A DNA stretch of 64,000 nucleotides from Halomonas sp. TA22 (GCF_013009075.1 NZ_CP053108.1:1426001-1490000), one strand, 5' to 3'; shown: positions 44,697-54,085, numbered from the stretch's first letter. The notes: generated from the letters alone by a model not told the origin. Numbers and translations: made by a program.

Positions 44697-45521
44697 ATGG
44701 CTTACAACATTACCTTCATCGGCGCAGGCAACATGGCCAGCGCGATCTTCGGCGGCATGATCGACAGCGGTTACCCCGCCGATGCGATTACCGCCACCTC
44801 ACCAAGCGATGACATGCTGGCACCACTGCGCGAACGCTACGGCATCCTCACCGAAACCGACAATACCCGGGCGGTGGACCGAGCCGATGTCGTCGTGCTG
44901 GCCGTCAAACCCCAGATCATGCGTGAGGTCTGCCTCGATCTTCGCGATGCCATTCAGGCCCGCAAGCCCTTGGTCGTATCGGTCGCCGCAGGGCTCGAGG
45001 CCGATACTCTCGAGCAGTGGCTGGGTGGCGATCTGGCGGTCATACGTTGCATGCCCAACACGCCCTGTCTGGTGGGCAGCGGGGCGTCCGGGCTCTTCGC
45101 CAATGTCCGGGTGAGTGAGGCGCAGCGAGACCTTGCCAATGAGCTGCTGGGTGCCGTGGGGCTCGTCGAGTGGGTGGAGAAGGAGTCGCTGCTCGAGGCG
45201 GTCACGGCGGTATCGGGCAGCGGTCCGGCCTACTTCTTCCTGGTCTTCGAAGCGATGGAGGAAGCCGGCGTGGCTATGGGTCTGCCTCGCGAAACCGCAC
45301 GCAGGCTGGCCCTGCAAACCGGTCTGGGTGCCGCACGCATGGCACAACTCAGCAGTGACGACCCGGCACAACTCAAGCGCAACGTGATATCCCCGCAAGG
45401 CTCGACCGAGCGTGCCATCCACCATTTCGAGCAAGCCGGGCTTCCTCACATCTTCCAGCAGGCCATGCAAGCCTGCGCCGATCGCGCACGCGAGATGGCC
45501 AAGGATTTTGGTCAGCAATAA
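44697..45521 (+). CDS. proC: Pyrroline-5-carboxylate reductase
   Basis: Reduces P5C to proline with NADPH, 274 residues. The Rossmann motif GAGNMASAIFGGM is at the N terminus, then CMPNTPCLVGSGASGL and the C-terminal AVSGSGPAYFFLVFEAMEEAGVAMGLPRE. The second of two in-frame ATG codons (44697) is chosen, with GCGAG at correct spacing. Its place between TRAP genes and putP, in a catabolic proline cluster, is unusual for a biosynthetic enzyme; it may recycle P5C released from PutA. Confidence 0.95.
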   Translation: MAYNITFIGAGNMASAIFGGMIDSGYPADAITATSPSDDMLAPLRERYGILTETDNTRAVDRADVVVLAVKPQIMREVCLDLRDAIQARKPLVVSVAAGLEADTLEQWLGGDLAVIRCMPNTPCLVGSGASGLFANVRVSEAQRDLANELLGAVGLVEWVEKESLLEAVTAVSGSGPAYFFLVFEAMEEAGVAMGLPRETARRLALQTGLGAARMAQLSSDDPAQLKRNVISPQGSTERAIHHFEQAGLPHIFQQAMQACADRAREMAKDFGQQ

Positions 45522-45580
45522 CAAAGCACTAACGATAGAATCAGCGCTCGTTGCGCAGCTTCTCCCTAGAGGACAACCCT

Positions 45581-47059
45581 ATGGTTCAGAACAACATCAC
45601 CATCGGCTTGACCTTTGCAGTCTATCTGCTGGTCATGTTCGGCATCGGTATCATTGCTTACAAACGCACCACCAACCTCTCCGATTACATTTTGGGTGGA
45701 CGCTCGCTCGGCCCCTGGACATCGGCGATCTCGGCCGGCGCCTCGGACATGTCCGGCTGGCTGCTGCTCGGCCTGCCGGGCGCAGCCTATGTCAGTGGCA
45801 TCTCGGCAAGCTGGATCGCCATCGGCCTGTTGATCGGCACCTGGCTCAACTGGCTGATCGTTGCCAGGCGGCTGCGTATCTACAGCTTCCGCGCCAGCGA
45901 TTCGCTGACCCTGCCGGATTTCTTCGCCAATCGCTTTCGCGATAGAAGTCAGCTGCTGCGAGTCATCTCGGCCATCTTCATCCTCGCCTTCTTCCTGTTC
46001 TATACCAGCTCAGGCCTGGTGGCAGGTGGCCGACTATTCGAGACCGTATTCGGCTTCGACTACGCCATCGCGGTGACGGTCGGCACCCTGGCGATCATCG
46101 TCTATACCTTTTTCGGTGGCTTCCTGGCGGTTTCCTGGACCGACTTGATCCAGGGCCTGATGATGGCGGCGGCACTGGCCATCGTGCCGATCATCGCCTT
46201 TACCGACTTGGGCGGTGCCAGCGGCGCCGGCGCGGCACTGGCGGCAGAAAGCGACTATATGCTCGCCTGGTTCCGCGATGCCTCCACGGGAGAAGCGCTG
46301 AGCGTGATTGGTATCGTCAGCTCGCTGGCCTGGGGCCTTGGCTACTTTGGCCAGCCGCACATCCTGGCCCGCTTCGCGGCCATCCGCAGCGAGAATGACA
46401 TTCCCGCAGCACGCCGCATTGCCGTCACCTGGTCGGGGCTGTGCCTGGCGTGCGCTATCGCCGTCGGCCTACTCGGGGTGGGTTACATTTCCAGGGATCT
46501 CGGTGATGGAGAGACCGTGTTCATGATCATGGTCAACCTGATCTTCCATCCGGTGATAGCAGGCATCCTGCTTGCCGCCATCCTTGCAGCCGTCATGTCG
46601 ACTGCCGACTCCCAGCTGCTCGTCTCCTCCTCGGCGCTTACCGATGACTTTTACAAGGCCCTGCTGCGCAAGGATGCCTCCCAGACGGAGCTGGTCTGGG
46701 TCGGCCGCTTTGCGGTGATCGGCATCGCCATCATCGCATACTTGCTTGCGCTCAACCCGGATGCCACGGTGCTCGACCTGGTCTCTTACGCCTGGGCCGG
46801 CTTTGGCGCCGCCTTCGGCCCCGCGCTTATCATGTCGCTATTCTGGCGCCGTATGAATCAGTGGGGCGCCCTGGCCGGCATCGTGGTCGGCGGCGTGACC
46901 GTGGTGGTCTGGGCCGAACTCTCCGGAGGAATCTTCGATCTCTACGAGATCGTACCCGGTGTGATTCTTGCCTATCTCGCCATCGTTGCGGCCAGCCTGG
47001 CAACGCAAGCGCCGAGCGACGAGATCACCGCCGAGTTCGATGCAATCAACCACCCCTGA
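45581..47059 (+). CDS. putP: Sodium/proline symporter PutP
   Basis: A 492-residue sodium:solute symporter with about thirteen helices. LSDYILGGRSLGPWTSAISAGASDMSGWLLLGLPG (partly cited) is the PutP N-terminal signature, and GYFGQPHILARFAAIRS and MSTADSQLLVSSSALTDDFYK are the sodium-site and family regions. GAGGA lies seven bases before the ATG. Located 59 bp after proC, so probably cotranscribed; a G-C-rich hairpin ends the group. Confidence 0.95.
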   Translation: MVQNNITIGLTFAVYLLVMFGIGIIAYKRTTNLSDYILGGRSLGPWTSAISAGASDMSGWLLLGLPGAAYVSGISASWIAIGLLIGTWLNWLIVARRLRIYSFRASDSLTLPDFFANRFRDRSQLLRVISAIFILAFFLFYTSSGLVAGGRLFETVFGFDYAIAVTVGTLAIIVYTFFGGFLAVSWTDLIQGLMMAAALAIVPIIAFTDLGGASGAGAALAAESDYMLAWFRDASTGEALSVIGIVSSLAWGLGYFGQPHILARFAAIRSENDIPAARRIAVTWSGLCLACAIAVGLLGVGYISRDLGDGETVFMIMVNLIFHPVIAGILLAAILAAVMSTADSQLLVSSSALTDDFYKALLRKDASQTELVWVGRFAVIGIAIIAYLLALNPDATVLDLVSYAWAGFGAAFGPALIMSLFWRRMNQWGALAGIVVGGVTVVVWAELSGGIFDLYEIVPGVILAYLAIVAASLATQAPSDEITAEFDAINHP

Positions 47060-47075
47060 GCAGGCTTGCAACGAT

Positions 47076-47102
47076 CAAGGGTCACCCAGTGGGTGGCCCT
47101 TG
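47076..47102 (+). terminator. Bidirectional terminator after putP
   Basis: A 12-bp stem (CAAGGGTCACCC / GGGTGGCCCTTG, one G-T pair) with a 3-nt loop, between putP and the convergent small membrane gene. Confidence 0.7.
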
Positions 47103-47105
47103 TCG

Positions 47106-47408
47106 TCAGGACAACCACCATGCCCTGGCCAGCAGCACCAGCGTAAAGAGTGCCAGCACGTACCAGCTGGCAGGTGGGCCTAGCAGGCGTCGCAGCCATC
47201 CAGGTCGTGCGGTAAGCCTCATTCCCTGCATGAAGCCCGAACCCAGCGCCCAGACACCCAACGCAATCAGTGGCAGACGCAAGATCATCGGCAAATTGCT
47301 GATCAGCTCAGGATGCCAGAGCAGCCATATCGCAAGTAGCGCCGATACTCCCATCGCGAGCAGAGGGGTCCAGGGGCGTAAGCTCATCGAATCGTTCGAT
47401 GTCGTCAT
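47106..47408 (-). CDS. Hypothetical small membrane protein
   Basis: A 100-residue protein with three hydrophobic helices (about 13-30, 41-60 and 79-99) and a basic loop (LTARPGWLRRLLG) between the last two. GGAG precedes the ATG by six bases, and a terminator lies just beyond the stop. No family recognised with certainty. Confidence 0.65.
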   Translation of the reverse strand: MTTSNDSMSLRPWTPLLAMGVSALLAIWLLWHPELISNLPMILRLPLIALGVWALGSGFMQGMRLTARPGWLRRLLGPPASWYVLALFTLVLLARAWWLS

Positions 47409-47650
47409 GGCTGGCTCCAGTTGTGGCCTTTATAGAGCATTTAAGAAGATAACGTCGTTTACAGCGAATCCCGGCTCCTGTCCGCGTCTCTTACCTGTCG
47501 ATACTCTGAAATATATTAACTATCGCATCGATGACAATTCTTAACGAGACTTAGGAAACACTGTTTTCTATAATTCTTTCGTCCACAGTAAAGCGGTGAC
47601 CGACCGGGTCATCACTGTTAGTAGTGAAGCAACGCTTCAAGGAGAACCCC

Positions 47651-48256
47651 ATGACCAAGACCAAACTGATCACTGCAGCGGTTATCGCCGGTAGCTGTGT
47701 GTTGGCCTCTCAGACCGCCATGGCCTACAGTGCGGGAGACTTTTTCGTGCGTGGCGGTATCTCCCAGGCGGATACCCGCTCAGATAATGGCGAGCTCGCT
47801 GGGCAGGACGTCAACATCAGTGACAATGAGCGCGGGTTCTATTATGGCCTGGGCTACCTGTTCCACGAGAACATCGGGATCGAGCTTTCCGGTACCGAGA
47901 AGACCGAGCACGACGTCGCGGTTGGCGGCCTCGATGGCACCATCGACCGCATGCCGGTCAACCTGATGGTCAACTACTACCCGCTGGGCGGGTTTGACTC
48001 CAGGGTTCAACCCTATGTCGGTGCCGGCTTGAACTACACTCGCTTCTCTGGCGAACCGGAAGGCGTCGATGCGCGTCGTAGCTATGGCGCCGTCGGCCAG
48101 GTAGGCCTGGATCTGGCCATCACCGAAAACGTGATGCTCAACGGCTTCGCCAACTACGCCGATGTCGAGTCACGCGTCTCCTATGACGGCGACCGCGTAG
48201 GGACTGCCAAGCTCGACCCGGTGACGATCGGTGGCGGTGTCACCTTCCGCTTCTGA
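47651..48256 (+). CDS. OmpW family outer-membrane protein (first of two)
   Basis: A 201-residue eight-stranded beta-barrel. The signal peptide ends at AMA near residue 25; the mature protein begins YSAGDFFVRGGIS, as in OmpW. VNLMVNYYPLG, VQPYVGAGLNYTRF and the C-terminal aromatic VTFRF (outer-membrane sorting signal) are present. OmpW proteins form narrow hydrophobic channels. AAGGAG lies six bases before the ATG. A strong T-tract terminator separates it from its paralogue. Confidence 0.92.
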   Translation: MTKTKLITAAVIAGSCVLASQTAMAYSAGDFFVRGGISQADTRSDNGELAGQDVNISDNERGFYYGLGYLFHENIGIELSGTEKTEHDVAVGGLDGTIDRMPVNLMVNYYPLGGFDSRVQPYVGAGLNYTRFSGEPEGVDARRSYGAVGQVGLDLAITENVMLNGFANYADVESRVSYDGDRVGTAKLDPVTIGGGVTFRF

Positions 48257-48279
48257 TACGTCGGTAGGCCGAAGAGTAC

Positions 48280-48309
48280 AACGCCGGGCCATGCCCGGCG
48301 TTTTTTTTT
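48280..48309 (+). terminator. Rho-independent terminator after first ompW-like gene
   Basis: A perfect 10-bp stem (AACGCCGGGC / GCCCGGCGTT) with a 3-nt loop, followed by an uninterrupted run of T; textbook form. Confidence 0.93.
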
Positions 48310-48404
48310 ATGCATGAGAATATCCGCGATAACTCTTGCCTTGGGTCAAGAAGGCTTTGATGGGCTCCCGCTAGACTCTGCTCACCAACCCAAGGAGTCG
48401 ACTC

Positions 48405-49064
48405 ATGCGCAAGAGTGCCCCGCCTACCCTGCTTGCCGCCGGCCTGGCCGCCGTGACATTCGCCACCAGTTCTCAGGTCTTTGCCTATGGTGCCGGCGAT
48501 TTCTTCGCCCGTATTGGTGTGGCCAAGGTATCGCCTACGAGTGATAACGGAAATCTCGATGCCAGCGCCCTGGGCCTGGGCACTCTCGCCACCGATGTCG
48601 GCGACGATACTCGCTTCGCCTTCACGCTGGGCTATCGCTTCCATGACAAGATCGGCGTCGAGCTGCTTGCCGCCGAACCGTTCGAGCACGACATCACCCT
48701 GACCACGGCAGATGGCGCGGCCGTCGGTGGCTCCACCAAGCACCTCCCGCCGACACTGACCGTCCAGTACTATCCGCTGGGTGGCACCGCTTCCCGCGTC
48801 CAGCCTTATGTCGGCGCTGGCGTCAACTACACCCGCTTTTCCAGTGAACGCGTGGGGCTCGAGGGGGCAAGCCTCAATCTCGACAGTTCCTGGGGCGCCG
48901 CCGGCCAGCTGGGTGTCGATCTACTGATCAATGACAACTGGGCATTCAACGCCGCCGCCTGGTATATCGATATCGATACCGATGCAAGCGTGAATGGCAC
49001 CGACATCGGTAGCGTCAAGATCGATCCGCTGGTGGTGATGGGTGGCATCAGCTACCGCTTCTGA
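48405..49064 (+). CDS. OmpW family outer-membrane protein (second of two)
   Basis: A 219-residue paralogue of the preceding protein. The signal peptide ends at VFA near 26; the mature start YGAGDFFARIGVAK, LTVQYYPLGG, VQPYVGAGVNYTRFSSE and C-terminal ISYRF match. Its loops (for example GLGTLATDVGDD) differ, suggesting a different specificity. AAGGAG lies seven bases before the ATG. Both genes have separate terminators, so they are independently transcribed tandem copies. Confidence 0.92.
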   Translation: MRKSAPPTLLAAGLAAVTFATSSQVFAYGAGDFFARIGVAKVSPTSDNGNLDASALGLGTLATDVGDDTRFAFTLGYRFHDKIGVELLAAEPFEHDITLTTADGAAVGGSTKHLPPTLTVQYYPLGGTASRVQPYVGAGVNYTRFSSERVGLEGASLNLDSSWGAAGQLGVDLLINDNWAFNAAAWYIDIDTDASVNGTDIGSVKIDPLVVMGGISYRF

Positions 49065-49082
49065 TCCGATTGAGTACGACGA

Positions 49083-49109
49083 CAAGCGCCGGGCCAAGCC
49101 CGGCGCTTG
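49083..49109 (+). terminator. Terminator after second ompW-like gene
   Basis: A perfect 12-bp stem (CAAGCGCCGGGC / GCCCGGCGCTTG) with a 3-nt loop, 18 bp past the stop. Little T follows. Confidence 0.75.
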
Positions 49110-49136
49110 CATATCACGCCATGCTTCCGCCTGCCG

Positions 49137-49469
49137 TTACCCCTCCGTCACCACTCGATCCACCTCCTCGATCGCCTTCACCATCAGCAGTAGATCGCTG
49201 GCCCTGATGTCGGTCTGCTTGAGATAGAGCTCAGCGGCGGGTGCGACGCTGCAGCTGGCCGGCAGTGGCGCTTGGGCATCGACCAGCGCATCCAGACGCG
49301 CGATGAACACGAAGCGCAGCCACTCCGGCAAACTCATGGTATCGACACAGAATGGCTCGCGGCTTTCGGACGCCTCTGGCGCTGGCCTCGGCATGCGCCA
49401 GAGATTCGAGGCTTTCATGGTCGCTTCCAGACGTCTGAGCGCCACGTCGAGTTGCTGATGAACGGTCAT
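49137..49469 (-). CDS. YqcC family protein
   Basis: A 110-residue helical protein resembling E. coli YqcC (DUF446): VHQQLDVALRRLEATMKASNLW, PFCVDTMSLPEWLRFVFIARLDAL, and LLMVKAIEEVDRVV. Function unknown. The ATG at 49469 is preferred, with GGGAG upstream. Often found near tRNA-pseudouridine synthase truC in enterics, but not here. Confidence 0.83.
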   Translation of the reverse strand: MTVHQQLDVALRRLEATMKASNLWRMPRPAPEASESREPFCVDTMSLPEWLRFVFIARLDALVDAQAPLPASCSVAPAAELYLKQTDIRASDLLLMVKAIEEVDRVVTEG

Positions 49470-49761
49470 GAGAACTCCCAAGGGTTGAAGAGAACATTAT
49501 CCCGTGACGCCACCCCTCTCGCCACCCTTGCCGCGAAGAGTGAAAAGCCTCATTCACAGAATTCCTGCAAGAGGCTGTGGATAAGCTATGGAAAAGCGAC
49601 GCAGCCCGAGCGGCCATGGGCTTGCCGCGACATCGATCATTTTATGATCAAAGGCGCCGATTTACCGGATCGTCTAACCTGCCATACTGACAAAGAGATT
49701 GGCGACACGGTAAAGTGCGCGCCACCGACCATGACAAGCCACGTCACCACGAGAAGACGCC

Positions 49762-50790
49762 ATGCAGCCGATCGCCACCCTCCATGACTTCTTCACCCGC
49801 AGCGGCGCCGAGCTACGCCTCTACCACATGGGCCGGCGAGTCGTGCCTTTCGACATGGCGACACTGTGCCAATTCGAGGCGGGCGAACTTTCCTGGCCTG
49901 CTCCCTGGCGCCAGCAGGCACGCATCGCCTGTGTCTTCACGCTGGGGGATAGCGAAGAGCCCATGATCTGGTTTCTGGCGCTGAGTCTCGATGAGCAGGG
50001 CATGCTCTGCCCAGCCTCCCGCGATGCCTTCATTCAAAGGCTGCTCGAGACACTGGGGCGCACGATCACCACACTTGGTGAGCGAGGCCCCATGGTCGAC
50101 AACCTGATGAAGGACAATCCCCTGGCATTCACTCCGTCACTGACCCTGCAGGCGATGCTGCATGCCTATGCCAGCCGTGATCTCGAACGTCCCGCCAGTC
50201 AGCATCTCGAGTTGGCCGAAGAGTACCTGACCGGCGAACATACACTTGACTGGCAGGCACTGGGACTGCAGGGGCTTGCCGATTTTGCCGTCAGGCATGA
50301 CCGGGAACAGGCCGTGCGTCTGGCGAATCAGCTCGACTCGCTACCCAGCGCAGCCCTGCACTCGCTATGCTATTGTCTTGAACATGTGACGATCGACGAT
50401 GCGCTCGCCGAGGCCCTGCGCCAACGTGGCGAAAACGCCGCAGCTCAGGGCGATGTCGAGAGCCTGTGCGCCTGCGTGCGGGCCATGGGCGGAGCCTGTG
50501 AACGGATCGCAGGGCCCTGGTTCACTGAGCTGCTCGAGGATAGTGCCGCCTGCGGCCCTGACCTGCTGGCGGCCATGGCCGCCAGGGGGTGGGAGCATCT
50601 TGAAGATGAGCAGCGTCTGCCACGCTTTCTACTGCGTCTTGCCGAGCAGCCCAATGCCGACTTTGCCGCACTGGCACGCGATCTGGCACAGATTCCTCGC
50701 CTGCGCCTGCCAGTGCTGATGTATCTGCGAAATGCCGAGGCCGCCTCCCCCATCGGACGGCGCCTGGCCCACCTTGCTTCCTCCGCCTGA
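49762..50790 (+). CDS. DUF3549 family protein
   Basis: A 342-residue soluble protein of unknown function. It begins MQPIATLHDFFTRSGAELRLYHMGRRV, followed by IACVFTLGDSEEPMIWFLALSLDEQGML, both typical of DUF3549; the C-terminal half is helical and repeat-like. It lies 18 bp upstream of rimB and may be cotranscribed with the RimB-RimK pair. Confidence 0.82.
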   Translation: MQPIATLHDFFTRSGAELRLYHMGRRVVPFDMATLCQFEAGELSWPAPWRQQARIACVFTLGDSEEPMIWFLALSLDEQGMLCPASRDAFIQRLLETLGRTITTLGERGPMVDNLMKDNPLAFTPSLTLQAMLHAYASRDLERPASQHLELAEEYLTGEHTLDWQALGLQGLADFAVRHDREQAVRLANQLDSLPSAALHSLCYCLEHVTIDDALAEALRQRGENAAAQGDVESLCACVRAMGGACERIAGPWFTELLEDSAACGPDLLAAMAARGWEHLEDEQRLPRFLLRLAEQPNADFAALARDLAQIPRLRLPVLMYLRNAEAASPIGRRLAHLASSA

Positions 50791-50808
50791 CAGCTTGAGC
50801 GAGTCACC

Positions 50809-51246
50809 ATGAAAGCACTGCCCTACCAGGCCAAGGCGGTGATCGGCCGCCGGGAAATGATCACTCTGCCGGAACTCGGCCTTACCTTGTGTTGCAAGGC
50901 CGACACTGGAGCGCGTACCTCCTCGCTGCATGCCGAGGAGATCGATACCTTTGAAGAGAATGGCCATGTCTGGGTGAGTTTCGTCACCCGCGGCGGCGGG
51001 CCATCGAGCCCGGCCCACCCTCACCAGCTGCATTTGCACGATCGGCGCCGCGTCACCAGCTCCAATGGCCAGGCGGAATGGCGCTACGTCATCCGCACCC
51101 CGATCGTGCTTGGCGAGTTGAATTTCACCATAGAACTGACCCTGACGGATCGTCGCAACATGCGCCATCCAATGCTGTTGGGCCGCCGTGCCATGCGTCG
51201 CCTTCTGGTCGCCCCCGGAGCCGCCTTTCTGCATGGCGAGCCCTGA
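50809..51246 (+). CDS. rimB: Retropepsin-like ATP-dependent zinc protease RimB
   Basis: A 145-residue protein of the family once called ATP-dependent zinc proteases, with a retropepsin-like DTGA motif (CKADTGARTSSLHAEEI, residues about 30-47). In pseudomonads RimB trims the glutamate tails that RimK adds to ribosomal protein S6, and the genes are adjacent, as here. MLLGRRAMRRLLVAPGAAFL ends the fold. It lies 52 bp before rimK. Confidence 0.87.
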   Translation: MKALPYQAKAVIGRREMITLPELGLTLCCKADTGARTSSLHAEEIDTFEENGHVWVSFVTRGGGPSSPAHPHQLHLHDRRRVTSSNGQAEWRYVIRTPIVLGELNFTIELTLTDRRNMRHPMLLGRRAMRRLLVAPGAAFLHGEP

Positions 51247-51298
51247 GCTTCGCACTGCCACGATCGCTTGACGCCTCTCCTCGAGGCCGGAGAAAAAT

Positions 51299-52207
51299 AT
51301 GCATATCGCGCTACTGTCGCGCAATCGCAATCTGTACTCCACGCGCCGCCTGATCGAGGCCGCCGAGGTGCGCGGTCACACGGCACGCGTCGTGGATACC
51401 CTGCGCTGCTACATGAATATCGCCTCACACCGCCCGTCGATCCATTACAAGGGCAAGGAGATCGAACCCTTCGACGCGGTGATCCCCCGTATAGGCGCCT
51501 CAGTGACGTTCTATGGCTGTGCCGTGCTGCGCCAGTTCGAGATGATGGGCACCTATGTGCTCAATGATTCGGTCTCGATCACCCGTTCGCGCGACAAGCT
51601 GCGCTCACTACAGCTGTTATCGCGCAAGGGCCTCGGCTTGCCGATCACCGGCTTCGCTCACTCGCCAGACGATATCCCCGACCTGATCACCATGGTCAAG
51701 GGGGCCCCACTGGTGATCAAGCTGCTCGAGGGGACACAGGGTATCGGCGTGGTGCTTGCCGAGACCAACCAGGCGGCCGAATCGGTGATCCAGGCATTCA
51801 TGGGCATGAAAGCCAATATCATGGTGCAGGAGTACATCAAGGAGGCTGGCGGCGCCGACATCCGCTGTCTGGTCGTCGGTGACAAGGTCGTGGCGACCAT
51901 GAAGCGCCAGGCCGCCGAGGGCGAGTTTCGCTCAAATCTCCACCGCGGCGGCAGCGCCAGCGTAATCCGCATCACTCCAGAGGAACGCTCCACCGCCATA
52001 CGGGCGGCCAAGGCCATGGGTCTCGGTGTGGCGGGTGTCGACCTGCTTCGCTCGAATCACGGCCCGGTGATCATGGAGGTCAACTCCTCGCCGGGTTTGC
52101 AGGGAATCGAAACCGCCACCGGCAAGGATATTGCCGGGATGATCATCGAACATATCGAGAAGCACGCCTCTCCGAACCAGAAAGCTCCACCTAAACCGAA
52201 AGGTTAA
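51299..52207 (+). CDS. rimK: Ribosomal protein S6--L-glutamate ligase RimK
   Basis: Adds glutamates to the C terminus of ribosomal protein S6 using ATP; 302 residues as usual. N-terminal [24 protein letters not shown]-grasp motifs [56 protein letters not shown], and the metal-binding [15 protein letters not shown]. With RimB this forms a write-and-erase pair that changes ribosome composition. It is distinct from the RLAN-RimK-like gene at 27 kb. Confidence 0.95.
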   Translation: MHIALLSRNRNLYSTRRLIEAAEVRGHTARVVDTLRCYMNIASHRPSIHYKGKEIEPFDAVIPRIGASVTFYGCAVLRQFEMMGTYVLNDSVSITRSRDKLRSLQLLSRKGLGLPITGFAHSPDDIPDLITMVKGAPLVIKLLEGTQGIGVVLAETNQAAESVIQAFMGMKANIMVQEYIKEAGGADIRCLVVGDKVVATMKRQAAEGEFRSNLHRGGSASVIRITPEERSTAIRAAKAMGLGVAGVDLLRSNHGPVIMEVNSSPGLQGIETATGKDIAGMIIEHIEKHASPNQKAPPKPKG

Positions 52208-52316
52208 GCGACGAATAAGCGTCAAAAACAAGATAATGCGAAATTAATCGGTTCGAGGGGTAGAAAAACACTGTTCGCAGCCGCACAATTTGCGTCACCG
52301 GAGGAGGTGACCACCC

Positions 52317-52757
52317 ATGTTTCTCGATAATCGCCAAGTGGCGATGGATAGCGTGCTGGAAGCGCTTGCAGACAGTCTCGACTATTTCCAGGACAATCTT
52401 GAGCGCCTGCGTCCTTCGCTGCGCGAAGTGCTGAAACCTCACTATGAGAAACGCGGTGTGGCACTGCATGAACTGCAGGAGCTGGCCAAGAAACATCTAC
52501 GCCTGCTGCCGCGTGACGCCGATGTCGAACGCGACGATTACCTGTGGCTCTGGAGTCGCCTTAAGAGCTTCGTCGGCAACGACAGTCAGGTGCTGGTCAA
52601 TGAATTGCTGGAGCAGGAGCGAGTGCTGATGCAGGCGCTGGCTACCCTGTATACGCATCCGCTTCCCGATCCGATCGAACCGGTCATCGAACGTTGCTGG
52701 TCAGGCTGCCGTGCTTTGATCCGTGAACTCTATCGGCTGCAGAAGCAGCGTCGCTGA
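52317..52757 (+). CDS. Hypothetical helical protein
   Basis: A 146-residue soluble protein predicted nearly all helical. The pattern (DSVLEALADSLDYFQDNLERLR, LKPHYEKRGVALHELQELAKKH, VLVNELLEQERVLMQAL) recalls the four-helix ferritin-like DUF2383/PA2169 family, but the match is loose. GGAGG lies nine bases before the ATG. Function unknown. Confidence 0.6.
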   Translation: MFLDNRQVAMDSVLEALADSLDYFQDNLERLRPSLREVLKPHYEKRGVALHELQELAKKHLRLLPRDADVERDDYLWLWSRLKSFVGNDSQVLVNELLEQERVLMQALATLYTHPLPDPIEPVIERCWSGCRALIRELYRLQKQRR

Positions 52758-52782
52758 CCTCATTTGAGCCGCGTGACTCACA

Positions 52783-53472
52783 TCAGTGGCGTGGCATGAT
52801 CTCGAGGGGCTCCAGCGGCCCTAGGAAATAGGGACGCCGCTCCCATAAATAGAGATCTCCAAGGGTTGCCGCTCGCGCTACCCATTCCCTCATCCTCAGC
52901 CGCCAGACCCCCGCAACGGGCTCTGCCGGTACAGCACACCCGGTCACTTCGAGCCCCAGCGCATCGGCGATGAATATTGCACGCGGCAAGTGCCACGACT
53001 GGGTAACCAGTAGAGCGCGCTCGACGCCGAATACGTCGCGCGCACGCGAGAGAGTATCGAAGGTACTGAAGCCAGCGTAGTCGAGGGTCATGTCGATATC
53101 ACGGACGTTGCGTCCGCGCAGATCACGCCACATGGTGATGGGCTCATTGTAGAAGCGAGTGCGGTTGTCGCCGGAGAGCAGCAGGTGCTGCACGCGACGC
53201 AGGCGTATCAGCCGCGAGGCGGCGCTCATGCGCGCTTCGAAATGCGGGTTTCTACGTCCCGTCCGAGTCCAGTGGGAGGTGCCGAACACGATACCCACCG
53301 GCTGGGCGGCACACAGCGGCAATTCATGCTCGATGCGGGAATGAGTCTTTCCGACAACCCAGGCATTGGCGGCAGCAAATAGCATCCCGACCAGGAGCAC
53401 GGCGACTCCCAGCGTCATCAAGATGATCTTCACCCCTTTCAGCAGCAGTTGCCGCATAGCCTTCCCCATCAT
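52783..53472 (-). CDS. ElyC/SanA/YdcF family protein (SanA-like)
   Basis: A 229-residue protein with one N-terminal transmembrane helix (about 14-36) and a DUF218 domain on the outer side: VGIVFGTSHWTRTGRRNPHFEARM, LLLSGDNRTRFYNEPITMWRDL, DYAGFSTFDTLSRARDVFGV, and VTQSWHLPRAIFIADALG. This order matches SanA, which supports envelope barrier function and vancomycin exclusion. Two adjacent ATG codons are possible starts. Confidence 0.85.
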   Translation of the reverse strand: MMGKAMRQLLLKGVKIILMTLGVAVLLVGMLFAAANAWVVGKTHSRIEHELPLCAAQPVGIVFGTSHWTRTGRRNPHFEARMSAASRLIRLRRVQHLLLSGDNRTRFYNEPITMWRDLRGRNVRDIDMTLDYAGFSTFDTLSRARDVFGVERALLVTQSWHLPRAIFIADALGLEVTGCAVPAEPVAGVWRLRMREWVARAATLGDLYLWERRPYFLGPLEPLEIMPRH

Positions 53473-53512
53473 TCCGGCCCGCGGCAGCCTGGCTAGTCCC
53501 TAGGAACAGCGC

Positions 53513-54085
53513 CTAGAACATCCCCAGTTCCAACTTGGCTTCGTCGCTCATCATCTCACGGCTCCAGGGTGGATCGAAGACGGTTTCGACATGTACCTTG
53601 GAAATCTGCGGTGCTCCGAGGATCTTGTTACGGGCATCGGCGGCGATCACGTCTCCCATGCCACATCCAGGAGCGGTGAGCGTCATGCGAATCGTGACGA
53701 TTCGCTCGCCGGAGAGGAGCCGCTCGATACGGCAGCCATAGACCAAGCCCAGCTCGACGATATCCACCGGAATTTCCGGGTCGAAGCAGGTCCGCAGCTG
53801 GTCCCAGACGAATTGCTCTATTTCCTCTTCGCTGGCATCAACGGGCAGGGTCGGCCGTGGCAATGCCTCGAGCCCCAGCGCATCGAGATTGGTCCCTTCG
53901 ATCAGATAGAGTCGCCCTTCATAAGCGACGCTTACACTGCTTCCCTTGGCCTGCATCACCGTTACCGTACTGTCCTCGGGCAGGGTGATGGTCTTGCCAA
54001 AGGGAATGGAGATCACCTCGACATCTCGTTGCAGAGGAAGCTGCTGGCCCTTGTAGAGACTTTCCACCTCAGCGCTTTCCGCCAT
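53513..54085 (-). CDS. sufT: Fe-S assembly protein SufT
   Basis: A 190-residue protein whose C-terminal half is a MIP18/DUF59 domain: DPEIPVDIVELGLVYG and MTLTAPGCGMGDVIAADAR with the conserved Cys. The N-terminal 80 residues are the extra domain seen in the long SufT form. SufT helps deliver Fe-S clusters, especially to lipoate- and aconitase-type targets. It is the last gene of the suf operon, 48 bp after sufS. Confidence 0.92.
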   Translation of the reverse strand: MAESAEVESLYKGQQLPLQRDVEVISIPFGKTITLPEDSTVTVMQAKGSSVSVAYEGRLYLIEGTNLDALGLEALPRPTLPVDASEEEIEQFVWDQLRTCFDPEIPVDIVELGLVYGCRIERLLSGERIVTIRMTLTAPGCGMGDVIAADARNKILGAPQISKVHVETVFDPPWSREMMSDEAKLELGMF

